Below are positions 10,668 to 20,136 of a stretch of DNA of 64,000 bases, piece after piece (positions within the stretch are counted from its first letter, which is position 1; every line of letters begins with the position of its first letter). Below the pieces are notes generated by a model that saw only the letters and a list, made by a program, of their open reading frames with translations, had not been told where the DNA came from and did no database searches. Origin of the DNA: Bradyrhizobium sp. 1 (GTDB lineage: Bacteria; Pseudomonadota; Alphaproteobacteria; Rhizobiales; Xanthobacteraceae); the NCBI RefSeq assembly GCF_023073315.1, contig NZ_JADPJH010000018.1, positions 594,466 through 658,465 on the forward strand, in the 5' to 3' direction. A program made the translations under genes and the position numbers.

Positions 10668-11554
10668 GCCAGGATCAAGCTCAAGACAGGACCTTCACCG
10701 CCGCCATGATTCAGATGCGCACCGGTCTGATGCCGGAGCCGAGCCTGGCGCAGGCCACCAGGCTGATCCGTCAGGCAGCAGCCAACGGCGCCGACTACGT
10801 GCAGACTCCCGAAGTCAGCAACATGATGCAGCTCAACCGCAAGGCGCTGTTCGAGCACCTCCAGAGCGAACAGGACGACACCTCGCTGAAGGCCTATCGC
10901 GCGCTCGCGGCCGAGCTGAAGATCCACATCCATGTCGGCTCGCTGGCGCTGCGGTTCTCAGAGGAAAAAGCGGTCAACCGTTCCTTCCTGATCGGGCCCG
11001 AGGGCAATGTGCTCGCGAGCTACGACAAGATTCACATGTTCGACATCGAGCTGCCGGACGGCGAGAGCTATCGCGAATCCGCCAACTACCAGCCGGGCGA
11101 GACCGCCGTGATCTCCGACCTGCCCTGGGGCCGCGTGGGCTTAACGATCTGCTACGATGTGCGCTTCCCCGCGCTCTATCGTGCGCTGGCCGAAAGCGGT
11201 GCGTATTTCATCACGGTGCCGTCCGCCTTCACCCGCAAGACCGGCGAGGCGCACTGGCACATCCTGCTGCGCGCACGCGCGATCGAGACCGGCTGCTTCA
11301 TCTTTGCCGCCGCACAGGCCGGCACCCACGAGAACAAGCGCGAGACGTTCGGCCATTCGCTGATCATCGACCCCTGGGGCGAGATCCTCGCCGAGGGCGA
11401 TGTCGAGCCCGGCATCATCATGGCCAAGATCGACCCGGCCAAGGTCGAGACGGCGCGCCGCGCGATCCCGTCGCTCCAGCACGGCCGCCGCTTCGGCGTC
11501 GCCGATCCCAAGGCCGGGCCGGACCATCTGCATTTGGTGCGGGGATCGGCATGA
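10664..11554 (+). CDS. Carbon-nitrogen hydrolase (nitrilase superfamily, Nit1/omega-amidase-like)
   Basis: Hydrolyses a carbon-nitrogen bond in a small amide; relatives are omega-amidases and the deaminated-glutathione amidase Nit1. All three catalytic residues are visible: Glu50 (QTPEVSNM), Lys122 (YDKIHMFDI) and Cys163 (GLTICYDVRFP). The 296-residue length is normal. It overlaps grxC upstream and DUF1178 downstream by four bases each (ATGA). Pairing with a glutaredoxin would fit a repair role for deaminated glutathione, but that is inference. Confidence 0.92.
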   Translation: MSQDQAQDRTFTAAMIQMRTGLMPEPSLAQATRLIRQAAANGADYVQTPEVSNMMQLNRKALFEHLQSEQDDTSLKAYRALAAELKIHIHVGSLALRFSEEKAVNRSFLIGPEGNVLASYDKIHMFDIELPDGESYRESANYQPGETAVISDLPWGRVGLTICYDVRFPALYRALAESGAYFITVPSAFTRKTGEAHWHILLRARAIETGCFIFAAAQAGTHENKRETFGHSLIIDPWGEILAEGDVEPGIIMAKIDPAKVETARRAIPSLQHGRRFGVADPKAGPDHLHLVRGSA

Positions 11555-12033
11555 TCCGCTACGCGCTCCACTGCGACCACAACCACGAGTTCGAGAGCTG
11601 GTTCCAGAGCTCGTCGGCCTACGATTCGCAGGTGAAGCGCAAGCTCGTGACCTGTCCGATCTGCGGTTCGGCCAAGGTCGACAAGGCGATCATGGCCCCG
11701 CGCATCGTCGGCAAGAAGGGCCGTGGCCGCGCAACGCCGCCGCCGGAGCCGGCGACAACCGCCGCGCCCGAGACTGCGCCGTCCGAGTCGACCTCTCTGA
11801 TGATGGCGCAGGAGAAAGAGCTCCGCACCAAGCTGAAGGAGCTGCGCGATCACATCGTCAAGAACGCCGACAATGTCGGCGAGCGCTTTGCGAATGAAGC
11901 CCGCGCGATGCATTACGGCGACAAGGAGCATCGCCCGATCTACGGCGAGGCCTCGCCCGACGAGGCGAAGTCGCTGATCGACGAGGGCATCGAGGTGTCG
12001 CCGCTGCCGACGCTGCCGGAAGACCGGAACTAG
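11551..12033 (+). CDS. DUF1178 family protein
   Basis: A 160-residue protein of the DUF1178 family, function unknown. The N-terminus MIRYALHCDHNHEFESWFQSS and the pair CPICG (about residues 35-39) look like a zinc ribbon. The middle is Pro/Ala-rich, and the C-terminal half is helical (EKELRTKLKELRDHIVKNADNVGERFANEARAMHYG). It is translationally coupled to the nitrilase-family gene. Its stop codon overlaps that of the convergent transporter in a shared CTAG (12030-12033). Confidence 0.88.
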   Translation: MIRYALHCDHNHEFESWFQSSSAYDSQVKRKLVTCPICGSAKVDKAIMAPRIVGKKGRGRATPPPEPATTAAPETAPSESTSLMMAQEKELRTKLKELRDHIVKNADNVGERFANEARAMHYGDKEHRPIYGEASPDEAKSLIDEGIEVSPLPTLPEDRN

Positions 12034-12929
12034 GCCCCCACCAGCACCGCAACGCCGATGATGATGAGCGCGATGCCTGCAAGTTCGCGCGACGCGATCG
12101 GCTGCTTGAACGAGTAATACGCCACTCCCTGCGCGAACAGCACCTCGATCAGAGCGAGCGTGCGGACGTTCGCGGCGGCCGTCAGCGCGAACGCCAGGAA
12201 CCAGAATTGCGAAGCAAAGGCGCCCATGAAGCCTGCGAGAAGCGACGGCTTCCATAACCCCATGATCGCCTGGAGCACTTTTGGCGCGCGCCAGAGCAGA
12301 TAGATCGTCAGGATCAGCGTCTGCACGAACAGGCCGAGCACCAGCGTGAACGACGCCGACGTCACGAAGGATACGTCCGGCACGTTGATGATGGCGCCCC
12401 GAAAACCGACCGCCGACAGCGCGAACGCCGCGGCCGCGACGAGGCCGGTGATGGTCGGCTTCAGCTCGGCAAAGCTCTTCTCGCCGCCGGGCCGCAGCGC
12501 GGTGATGACGACGCCGATTGTCGCGATCACGATCGCCAGCACCTTCAGCCATGTCAGGTGATCGCCGAGGAAGACGAAGCCGAAGATCGCGGTCTGGATC
12601 GCCTCGGTCTTGAGGTACGCCGTCGTCACCACGAAGGAGCGGTCGTTCATGGCGAGCAGCATCAAGCCGGTCGCGACGATCTGGCTAAGCGCCCCGAGCA
12701 GCAGCCACGGCCAGAACACGGTCGGCGGCATGCCGAGATGGTCGCCGGTTGCGACCAGCACCACGGCAAGGAACAGCAGCGAGAACGGGAAGCCGAACAG
12801 GAAGCGGATATTGGTCGCGCCCCAGGTCCCCAGTGGCTTCGTCAACGACCGCTGCATCGCATTGCGCGCGACCTGGCCTAGCGCGGCAATAACTGTGAAG
12901 GGAATCCAGAGGCTGGTGATGGTGAACAT
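12030..12929 (-). CDS. EamA/DMT family transporter
   Basis: An inner-membrane protein of 299 residues with about ten hydrophobic helices in two EamA-like halves, typical of drug/metabolite transporters that export small metabolites. The N-terminus MFTITSLWIPFTVIAALGQ enters the membrane directly. The second half contains ALIEVLFAQGVAYYSFKQ, an EamA hallmark. The substrate is unknown. It is convergent with the DUF1178 gene and overlaps it by three bases. Confidence 0.88.
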   Translation of the reverse strand: MFTITSLWIPFTVIAALGQVARNAMQRSLTKPLGTWGATNIRFLFGFPFSLLFLAVVLVATGDHLGMPPTVFWPWLLLGALSQIVATGLMLLAMNDRSFVVTTAYLKTEAIQTAIFGFVFLGDHLTWLKVLAIVIATIGVVITALRPGGEKSFAELKPTITGLVAAAAFALSAVGFRGAIINVPDVSFVTSASFTLVLGLFVQTLILTIYLLWRAPKVLQAIMGLWKPSLLAGFMGAFASQFWFLAFALTAAANVRTLALIEVLFAQGVAYYSFKQPIASRELAGIALIIIGVAVLVGA

Positions 12930-13033
12930 GGGGGTGGGGTGGTTATTGCAGGAGCGATCGGGTCAACCTGCAAGCTGAGGCCCGCATGGTCAACCGCACG
13001 GATGTCATGGGAGCGATGCTCGCGCACCAAATT

Positions 13034-13115
13034 CCCTGTCGTCCCTGCGAACGCAGGGACCCATAACCCCAGGGATCAGTTTTGCGAAGGCTGACAACCC
13101 GCGTATCCAACACCA
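13034..13115. repeat. Dispersed repeat around GTCCCTGCGAACGCAGGGAC
   Basis: The perfect hairpin GTCCCTGCG-AA-CGCAGGGAC (13041-13060) is followed by CCATAACCCCAGGGATC. I recall this as one of the commonest intergenic elements of Bradyrhizobium genomes. It lies in the 223-base gap between the start of the EamA transporter gene and the 3' end of ubiG. Confidence 0.65.
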
Positions 13116-13152
13116 TTCCGGGGGAGTGACAGCTCGCGCACCACTCACGACC

Positions 13153-13920
13153 TCACACCATGCCTTCGGCCACCACCATGTAGTTCACGTCCATGTCCGA
13201 CGAGAGCGCCCATTTGTCGGCGAAGGGCGAGTAGACGACGCCGGTCTGCTCGGTGATGACGAGGCGGTTGTCGAGGAGATACTTTGTCAGCTCGTCGGGC
13301 GTGACGAACTTGTTCCACTCGTGGGTGCCGCGCGGCAGCCAGCGCAGGACGTATTCGGCGCCGACGATGGCGAGCGCAAAGCTCTTCCAGTTCCGGTTCA
13401 GCGTCGAGACCACCATCAGGCCGTTCGGCTTCAGCAGCGAGGCGCAACGCTTGAGGAAAACGCCGACATCGACGACGTGCTCGACCACTTCCATCGCCAG
13501 CACGATGTCGAAGCGCTCGCGCGGATCGATCTCCTCGACCGTGGTGCAGCGGTAGTCGATCGACAGATGCGCCTTGTCGGCGTGCAGCTTGGCGGCTGCG
13601 ATGTTGCTGACCGACGGATCGACGCCGATCACCTGCGCGCCGAGACGCGACAGCGGTTCGCACAACAGGCCGGCACCGCAGCCGATGTCGAGCACGCGGA
13701 GGCCGCCGAGACAGTTCAGGCTGCGGACATTGCGCTCGAACTTGCGGCAGGCGGCGTCGCGGATATAGCCGAGCCGCAGCGGGTTGATCCGGTGCAGCGG
13801 CGCCATCTTGCCGTTGGGGTCCCACCACTCGGCCGAGAGTTTTGAGAACTTCGCGATCTCGGCGGCGTCGACGGTCGAGCCCGGCTGGGCGCTTGCGGAA
13901 GTATTTTGCTGCATGCTCAT
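13153..13920 (-). CDS. ubiG: Bifunctional ubiquinone O-methyltransferase UbiG
   Basis: Carries out both O-methylations in ubiquinone synthesis, on 2-polyprenyl-6-hydroxyphenol and 3-demethylubiquinol. The 255-residue protein has the SAM motif VLDIGCGAGLL (about residues 76-86), the acidic VIGVDPS, and the family sequences SAEWWDPNGKMAPLHRINPLRLGYI at the N-terminus and YSPFADKWALSSDMDVNYMV at the C-terminus. Three residues separate the two possible N-terminal methionines. It lies 14 bases downstream of the PH-domain gene on the same strand, so the two may be co-transcribed. Confidence 0.96.
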   Translation of the reverse strand: MSMQQNTSASAQPGSTVDAAEIAKFSKLSAEWWDPNGKMAPLHRINPLRLGYIRDAACRKFERNVRSLNCLGGLRVLDIGCGAGLLCEPLSRLGAQVIGVDPSVSNIAAAKLHADKAHLSIDYRCTTVEEIDPRERFDIVLAMEVVEHVVDVGVFLKRCASLLKPNGLMVVSTLNRNWKSFALAIVGAEYVLRWLPRGTHEWNKFVTPDELTKYLLDNRLVITEQTGVVYSPFADKWALSSDMDVNYMVVAEGMV

Positions 13921-13934
13921 GGTTACGCGCGGTC

Positions 13935-14402
13935 CTACCGCGTGGTGATCGAACTACGGAAGGCGAGCGGCGAGGCGATGGTGCGGATGGTCTCGCGACC
14001 TTCGCCGACGCCGTTGATGGTCACGTCGCCATAGTTGAGAATACGTCCAAGGATGGTCTGGTTGACGTCGACGCTCTCGACCTTATCCAGCGCCATTTCG
14101 AAGGTGCGGCGCTTGATGAAGCCGATCTTGTGCACGACACGCAAATTGGTGACGTCGGTCTCGGTGGTGAGGCGGTGGAACCAGCCCTTCACCGTCCAGA
14201 ACAGGGCAGCCAGCGCTACCAGGCCGGAGCCGAACAGGCACAGCATCTCCACGCTGTAGATCTCGATTTGGCGGGAGGCCACGAACAGGGCCAGGGCCAC
14301 GACCCACGCTACGATGGCCGGAAAATAGAAGATCCAGTGCGCATTGGTCGAATACAGCACCCGCTCTCCGGGCTGCAGGATTTCGTCAATATAACGCGCC
14401 AT
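13935..14402 (-). CDS. PH domain-containing membrane protein (bPH2/YdbT-like)
   Basis: A 155-residue protein. The start at 14402 (MARYIDEILQPGERVLYSTN) fits the family; the longer frame is an upstream shadow. Two hydrophobic helices lie at about residues 22-70, followed by a bacterial PH domain (TTETDVTNLRVVHKIGFIKRRTFEMALDKVESVDV) that includes the usual L-x-R-x-T/V and E-s-V-d-V strands. It probably sits in the inner membrane with the PH domain in the cytoplasm. It lies directly upstream of ubiG and is divergent from lysC across 173 bases. Function unknown. Confidence 0.85.
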   Translation of the reverse strand: MARYIDEILQPGERVLYSTNAHWIFYFPAIVAWVVALALFVASRQIEIYSVEMLCLFGSGLVALAALFWTVKGWFHRLTTETDVTNLRVVHKIGFIKRRTFEMALDKVESVDVNQTILGRILNYGDVTINGVGEGRETIRTIASPLAFRSSITTR

Positions 14403-14575
14403 AACCTCGATTAACCCATTGCCCGGATTGGCCCCCAGGAACCCATGAGGACCCCCTTGAGGAACCCGCTTGCCCCCGGCCCCGCCCCTCTGTATACGCG
14501 CGATCAGCGTCCCGCGAGGCATCCGTCCGGCGCGGGTCACCATACTGATCCTTATGAAGGAATGCACGCGTCGTC

Positions 14576-15832
14576 ATGAGCCGCCTCGTGATGAAATTCG
14601 GCGGCACATCCGTCGCCAACATCGAACGTATCCGCAACGTCGCACGCCATGTGAAGCGTGAGGTCGACGCCGGCCACGAGGTGGCCGTGGTCGTCTCGGC
14701 GATGTCCGGGAAAACCAACGAGCTGGTGGCCTGGTGCACCGAGGCCTCGCCGATGCACGACGCGCGCGAATACGACGCCGTCGTCGCCTCCGGCGAACAG
14801 GTGACCTCGGGCCTGCTCGCCATCGCGCTTCAGGGCATGGGCATCCAGGCCCGCTCCTGGCAGGGCTGGCAGATCCCGATCAAGACCAGCGACGCCCATG
14901 CCTCGGCCCGGATCATGGACATCGACGGCAGCGAGATCATCAACCGCTTCAAGGAGCGGAAGGAAGTCGCGGTCATCGCCGGCTTCCAGGGCATCAACCC
15001 CGAAACTGGCCGCATCACCACGCTCGGCCGCGGCGGCTCCGATACCTCGGCCGTGGCGATCGCCGCCGCCGTCAAGGCCGACCGCTGTGACATCTACACC
15101 GACGTCGACGGCGTCTACACCACCGACCCGCGAATCGTGCCGAAGGCCAAGAGGCTCGACAAGATCGCGTTCGAGGACATGCTGGAACTGGCTTCCCAGG
15201 GCGCAAAAGTGCTCCAGGTCCGCTCGGTGGAACTCGGCATGGTCCATAACATGCCGATCTTCGTCCGCTCGAGCTTCGACAAGCCCGAGGACATCGACCC
15301 GCATGCCAACCAGCCGCCCGGCACGCTGATCTGCGGCGAGGAGGAGATCATGGAAAACCACGTCGTCACCGGCATCGCCTTTTCAAAGGACGAGGCCCAG
15401 ATTTCCGTGCGCCAGATCGAGGACAAGCCCGGCGTCGCGGCGTCGATCTTCGGCCCGCTGGCGGATGCCAACATCAACGTCGACATGATCGTCCAGAACG
15501 TCTCCGAGGACGGCAAGACCACCGACCTCACCTTCACGGTGCCGGCCGCGGACTATACCCGCGCCAAGGACACGATCACCGCCGCCAAGGCCACGATCGG
15601 CTACCACCGGCTCGACACCGCCACCGACGTTGCCAAGATCTCGGTGATCGGCAGCGGCATGCGCAGCCATGCCGGCGTCGCCGCCCAGGCGTTTTCGGCC
15701 CTCGCCGGACGGAATATCAACATCCGGGCCATTACAACCTCCGAGATCAAATTCTCGGTCTTGATCGACACGGCCTATACCGAACTTGCGGTGCGGACGC
15801 TGCACACGCTCTACGGCCTCGATCAGGCTTAG
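14576..15832 (+). CDS. lysC: Aspartate kinase LysC
   Basis: Phosphorylates aspartate, the first step to lysine, threonine, methionine and diaminopimelate. The 418-residue protein opens with the kinase signature MKFGGTSVANIERI. It has TTLGRGGSDTSAVAIAAA (about 145-162) and YTDVDGVYTTDPRIV, and ends in two ACT domains (about 265-410) that bind the feedback inhibitor. At this length it is the alpha-subunit type; an internal beta-subunit start is possible but not evident. A strong palindrome follows the gene at 15859-15888. Confidence 0.97.
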   Translation: MSRLVMKFGGTSVANIERIRNVARHVKREVDAGHEVAVVVSAMSGKTNELVAWCTEASPMHDAREYDAVVASGEQVTSGLLAIALQGMGIQARSWQGWQIPIKTSDAHASARIMDIDGSEIINRFKERKEVAVIAGFQGINPETGRITTLGRGGSDTSAVAIAAAVKADRCDIYTDVDGVYTTDPRIVPKAKRLDKIAFEDMLELASQGAKVLQVRSVELGMVHNMPIFVRSSFDKPEDIDPHANQPPGTLICGEEEIMENHVVTGIAFSKDEAQISVRQIEDKPGVAASIFGPLADANINVDMIVQNVSEDGKTTDLTFTVPAADYTRAKDTITAAKATIGYHRLDTATDVAKISVIGSGMRSHAGVAAQAFSALAGRNINIRAITTSEIKFSVLIDTAYTELAVRTLHTLYGLDQA

Positions 15833-15858
15833 ACTAATTTTCTCTTAGCGGTCGCAGC

Positions 15859-15888
15859 AAACGCGAAGGTGTACACACCTTCGCGTTT
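15859..15888. terminator. Long palindrome after lysC (candidate terminator or operator)
   Basis: Arms AAACGCGAAGGTGT and ACACCTTCGCGTTT are perfect 14-base complements separated by two bases. The position 27 bases after the lysC stop suits a transcription terminator, but no clean T-run follows. The very short loop and near-perfect symmetry also suit a DNA-binding site upstream of ptsP. Confidence 0.55.
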
Positions 15889-16118
15889 GGCAGGCGTTTT
15901 GCTTGGCAAAACAAGCCTCAATTCGCTATACGGCGAACAGGGTGGGCTGCCGCAGACTGTATCCCAGTTCGGGCCGCTGATTCGGTGCAAGAGTAAAATC
16001 TCAAGCAGATTTGGGTTTGCGCCTGCGCTGGACGAACAAATTGGTTGTTTTTCTGGAATTTTGGGCCAGCCGCCGGCTGATACCGCCGGGCCCGGCAGAC
16101 GGAGGAGATTGACGGTTC

Positions 16119-18386
16119 ATGCGGAGCGCGTCGGGAGGTCCCCGCGTCTTGTTGAGACGGCTCCGCGAAACCATGGCGGAGCAGGTCTCGGCCCAGGAGC
16201 GGCTGGACAAGATCGTGGTGCTGATCGCCGCCAACATGGTGGCCGAGGTCTGCTCGGTCTATGTGCTGCGCGTCGACAACACGCTCGAGCTCTATGCCAC
16301 CGAAGGCCTCAACCGCGAGGCGGTGCACCATACCGTGCTCAGCGCCCATGAGGGCCTGGTCGGCCTGGTCGCGAGCGAGGCGACCCCGCTCAATCTGAAC
16401 GACGCGCAGAGCCATCCGGCCTTCTCGTTCCGGCCGGAGACCGGTGAAGAGATCTACCACTCCTTCCTCGGCGTGCCGATCCTGCGCGCCGGCAACACGC
16501 TCGGCGTGTTGGTGGTGCAGAACCGCGCCAAGCGCACCTATGTCGAGGAGGAGCTCGAGGCGCTGCAGACCACCGCGATGGTGCTGGCGGAGCTGATCGC
16601 CTCGGGCGAGCTGTCGGCGCTGGCCCAGCCCGGCCTCGAGCCGGCCGCGCGCCACTCGATGCAGAAGGTCGGAGCGATCCTGTCGGAAGGCATCGCGCTC
16701 GGCCATGTCGTGCTGCATGAGCCGCGCGTCGTCATCAAGGACTACATCGCCGAGGATCTGCCGAAGGAAATCAAGCGGCTCGACACCGCGCTCGCAAAAC
16801 TGCGCGCCGATCTCGACCGCATGCTGGAGCGCGGCGACGTCGCCGAGGGCGGCGAGCATCGCGAGGTGCTGGAAGCCTACCGCATGTTCGCCAACGACCA
16901 GGGCTGGTCGCACAAACTGCACGAGGCGGTCGCCACCGGCCTCACGGCGGAAGCCGCCGTCGAGCGCGTGCAGTCCGACACCCGCGCGCGCATGCTGCGC
17001 TCAACCGATCCCTATTTGCGCGACCGGCTGCATGACCTCGAAGACCTCGGCTACCGCCTGATGCGGCAGCTGGTCGGCCAGGATCATGCGCCTTCACGCG
17101 AACAATTGCCCGACAATGCCATCGTCATCGCGCGCGCGATGGGCCCGGCGGCGCTGCTTGACTACGACCGCAAGCGCCTGCGCGGCATCATATTGGAGGA
17201 AGGCACCGCCAATTCCCACGTCTCGATCGTGGCGCGCGCACTCGGCATTCCCGCGGTCGGCGAGGTGCCGAATGCGCCGGGAATCGCCGATCCCGGCGAC
17301 GCCGTCATCGTCGACGGCACCTCCGGCTCGATCTATGTGCGTCCATCGCAGGAGGTCGAGGCGGCCTTCGCCGAGCGCGTGCGCTTCCGCGCTCGCCGCC
17401 AGGCGCAGTATCTGGCGCTGCGCGACCTGCCCTGCGTCACCAAGGACGGCGAGAAGGTCGAGCTGATGATCAATGCGGGTCTCGCCATCGACCTGCCGCA
17501 TATCGAGGACACCGGCAGCGCCGGCATCGGCCTGTTCCGCACCGAGCTGCAATTCATGGTGGGACAGAGCCTGCCGCGCACCAGCGACCAGCTCGCGCTG
17601 TATCGCACCGTGCTGGATGCCGCCGGCACCAAGCCCGTGACCTTCCGCACCCTCGACATCGGCGGCGACAAGGCGCTGCCCTACATGGAAGCGGTGATCG
17701 AGGAAAATCCCGCGCTCGGCTGGCGCGCGATCCGGCTCGGGCTCGATCGTCCCGGCCTGCTGCGCGGGCAGATCCGTGCGCTGCTGCGCGCCGGCGGCGG
17801 CCGTGCGCTGCGCATCATGTTCCCGATGATTTCCGAGGTCGCCGAATTCGATTCGGCGAAGGCGCTGGTCGAGCGCGAGCTGACCTATCTGCGCCAGCAC
17901 GGCCACACGCTGCCTGAAAGAATCGACATCGGCACCATGGTCGAGGTGCCCGCGCTGCTGTATCAGCTCGACGAGCTGCTGAAGAAGGTCGACTTCATCT
18001 CGGTCGGCTCCAACGACCTGTTCCAGTTCCTGTTCGCGGTCGACCGCGGCAATGCCAAGGTGTCCGAACGCTTCGACACCATGTCGGCGCCGATCCTGCG
18101 CGTGCTGCGCGAGATCGCGCAAAAGTCCAACGTTGCGAAGAAGTCGCTGTCGCTCTGCGGCGAGATGGCTTCCAAGCCGATCGGCGCGCTGGCGCTGATC
18201 GCGATGGGCTATCGCTCGCTGTCGCTCTCGGCGACCGCGCTCGGTCCGGTCAAGGCGATGGTGATCGATCTCGACGCGAAGAAGGCCGAAGCGATGCTCG
18301 GGCCCTTGCTGGATGCGCCCTCCGGCAGCGTCTCGATCCGGCAGAAGCTGACGGAATTTGCCGAGGCCGAAGGCCTGGCGTTGTAG
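16119..18386 (+). CDS. ptsP: Phosphoenolpyruvate-protein phosphotransferase PtsP (EI-Ntr)
   Basis: First enzyme of the nitrogen phosphotransferase system: it takes phosphate from PEP and passes it to NPr and then EIIA-Ntr. The 755-residue protein has an N-terminal GAF domain (about 20-165), a PEP-utiliser N domain, the phosphorylated histidine in GTANSHVSIVARALGIPA (His367) and the C-terminal TIM-barrel with FRTLDIGGDKALPY and SLCGEMASKP. The GAF domain in this family senses glutamine or 2-oxoglutarate. The start at MRSASGGPRVLLRRLRE is typical of the genus. prfA begins 57 bases downstream. Confidence 0.96.
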   Translation: MRSASGGPRVLLRRLRETMAEQVSAQERLDKIVVLIAANMVAEVCSVYVLRVDNTLELYATEGLNREAVHHTVLSAHEGLVGLVASEATPLNLNDAQSHPAFSFRPETGEEIYHSFLGVPILRAGNTLGVLVVQNRAKRTYVEEELEALQTTAMVLAELIASGELSALAQPGLEPAARHSMQKVGAILSEGIALGHVVLHEPRVVIKDYIAEDLPKEIKRLDTALAKLRADLDRMLERGDVAEGGEHREVLEAYRMFANDQGWSHKLHEAVATGLTAEAAVERVQSDTRARMLRSTDPYLRDRLHDLEDLGYRLMRQLVGQDHAPSREQLPDNAIVIARAMGPAALLDYDRKRLRGIILEEGTANSHVSIVARALGIPAVGEVPNAPGIADPGDAVIVDGTSGSIYVRPSQEVEAAFAERVRFRARRQAQYLALRDLPCVTKDGEKVELMINAGLAIDLPHIEDTGSAGIGLFRTELQFMVGQSLPRTSDQLALYRTVLDAAGTKPVTFRTLDIGGDKALPYMEAVIEENPALGWRAIRLGLDRPGLLRGQIRALLRAGGGRALRIMFPMISEVAEFDSAKALVERELTYLRQHGHTLPERIDIGTMVEVPALLYQLDELLKKVDFISVGSNDLFQFLFAVDRGNAKVSERFDTMSAPILRVLREIAQKSNVAKKSLSLCGEMASKPIGALALIAMGYRSLSLSATALGPVKAMVIDLDAKKAEAMLGPLLDAPSGSVSIRQKLTEFAEAEGLAL

Positions 18387-18443
18387 CGGGCCTGTCCGCC
18401 CGCCTTCGCCGCCTCGCTTCCCTCCGCCTTTGAGACCAAACCG

Positions 18444-19529
18444 ATGTCGTCACTCCCCGAAACCAAACTGGACATCCTGCTCGCGCATCACGCTTCGCTC
18501 GAGGCCGAATCGCTGGGACAGCTCGCCTCCGAGCGCTATGTGCAGATCACGCGCGAGCTCGCCGAGATCAACCCGCTGATCGAGGCGGTGAAGACCTATC
18601 GCTCTGCCGTGAAAGAGCTTGCCGACACAGAGGCGCTGATCGCCGATCCCGCGACGGATGCCGAGATGCGCGGCATGGCGGAAGCCGAGCGCGACGAGCT
18701 GGCGCCCAAGATCGAGGAACTGGTCCAGAAAATCCGCGTGGCGCTGCTGCCCAAGGACGCCATGGACGACCGCAACGTCGTGCTGGAAATCCGCGCCGGC
18801 ACCGGCGGCGACGAGGCTTCGCTGTTCGCCGGCGACCTGTTCCGGATGTATGAGCGGTTTGCGAGCCTGCAGGGCTGGAAGGTCGAGGTGATTTCGGCGA
18901 GCGAAGGCACCGTCGGCGGCTACAAGGAAATCATCGCGGAGGTGCAGGGTCGCGGCGCGTTCTCGAAGCTGAAATTCGAATCCGGCGTGCACCGCGTGCA
19001 GCGCGTGCCCGACACCGAAACGCAGGGCCGCATCCACACCTCTGCGGCGACGGTCGCCGTGATGCCGGAGGTCGAGGAGGTCGACGTCGAGATCAAGAAC
19101 GACGATCTGCGGATCGAGACCATGCGCGCGGGAGGCGCCGGCGGCCAGCACGTCAACAAGACGGAATCGGCGATCCGCATCACCCACATCCCGACCGGCA
19201 TCGTGGTGATGATGCAGGACAGCCGCTCGCAGCACAAGAACCGCGCTTCCGCGATGAACATCCTGCGCTCGCGCATCTACGACGCCGAACAGCAGCGGCT
19301 CGACGCCGCACGCTCGGCGGAACGCAAGGAGAAGGTCGGCTCCGGCGATCGCAGCGAGCGCATCCGCACGTATAATTTCCCGCAAGGGCGCGTCACCGAC
19401 CACCGCATCAACCTGACGCTCTACAAGCTGCCGCAGGTGATCGCGGGCGAAGCGCTCGGCGAATTGACCGACGCGCTGACCACCGAGCACCAGGCCGCGC
19501 AGCTCGCCGCGCAAGGCGCGGCGACCTGA
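18444..19529 (+). CDS. prfA: Peptide chain release factor 1
   Basis: Recognises UAA and UAG stop codons and triggers peptide release. The 361-residue protein has the catalytic GGQ (residues 233-235, in [18 protein letters not shown]) and the class I release-factor C-terminus [19 protein letters not shown]. In most Rhizobiales the GGQ methylase gene prmC follows directly. Here prmC is nearly 7 kb away, behind a transporter block. Probably co-transcribed with ptsP. Confidence 0.97.
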   Translation: MSSLPETKLDILLAHHASLEAESLGQLASERYVQITRELAEINPLIEAVKTYRSAVKELADTEALIADPATDAEMRGMAEAERDELAPKIEELVQKIRVALLPKDAMDDRNVVLEIRAGTGGDEASLFAGDLFRMYERFASLQGWKVEVISASEGTVGGYKEIIAEVQGRGAFSKLKFESGVHRVQRVPDTETQGRIHTSAATVAVMPEVEEVDVEIKNDDLRIETMRAGGAGGQHVNKTESAIRITHIPTGIVVMMQDSRSQHKNRASAMNILRSRIYDAEQQRLDAARSAERKEKVGSGDRSERIRTYNFPQGRVTDHRINLTLYKLPQVIAGEALGELTDALTTEHQAAQLAAQGAAT

Positions 19530-19548
19530 GGGCGCACTGGACGCAGCG

Positions 19549-20028
19549 TCAGGCCCCGCTGGAGGCGCGGAACGACTTCAGGAGCCGGCTCAACGCCGGG
19601 CTCGCGGCGCGGCGGAGCTCCTCGAGATTCTTCCGGGAAAGCGCCTGGAGCTTCTGCTCCCCCTTCTTCGTCAGCTTGAGATGTACGCGTCTGGCGTCTT
19701 CCGGATCGGCGACGCGATCAACCAGCCCGAGCTTCGCGAGGCGGTTGATCAACTCGACGGCAGAGTGATGCCGGACCAGCAGGAATCGCGCGACATCGCC
19801 GACTGTCGCCGGGCCTGGACGGACAAAGCCTTTGATCCCGAGCAGCGCCTGATGCTGCGTCGGCGTCAATCCCTGTTCGGCAGCCGCCGCCTCGCTGAAT
19901 GCCAGAAAGCTCCGGATCTGGTAGCGAAACTGCGCCAGCGCCGCGTAGTCGGCGTCGCGCATCGCGTCGCCGCTGCGCCTGGCCGACGTCGCCACTTTGG
20001 ACCGCTGCGCCTTCTTCGCCTGAACCAT
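19549..20028 (-). CDS. MarR family transcriptional regulator
   Basis: A winged-helix regulator of about 159 residues. The start at 20028 (MVQAKKAQRSKVATS) is preferred to the longer frame beginning at 20100. The DNA-binding core is LTPTQHQALLGIKG ... TVGDVARFLLVRHHSAVELINRLAKLGLVDRVADPEDARRVHLKLT (about residues 52-115), a clear MarR pattern. The N-terminus is basic. It is convergent with prfA (20-base gap) and 109 bases downstream of the alpha-CTD-like gene on the same strand. Target unknown; the ABC operon at 21003 is a nearby candidate. Confidence 0.85.
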   Translation of the reverse strand: MVQAKKAQRSKVATSARRSGDAMRDADYAALAQFRYQIRSFLAFSEAAAAEQGLTPTQHQALLGIKGFVRPGPATVGDVARFLLVRHHSAVELINRLAKLGLVDRVADPEDARRVHLKLTKKGEQKLQALSRKNLEELRRAASPALSRLLKSFRASSGA

Positions 20029-20136
20029 GCCACCTCGACCATGCCGCCCACCGTCGCGGGAGACATAGCCCAAAGTAGCAACCGGCCGCAGCCGGACCAA
20101 TCGGCCGGTGTCACGGATGCACAGCTATCCGATCGC

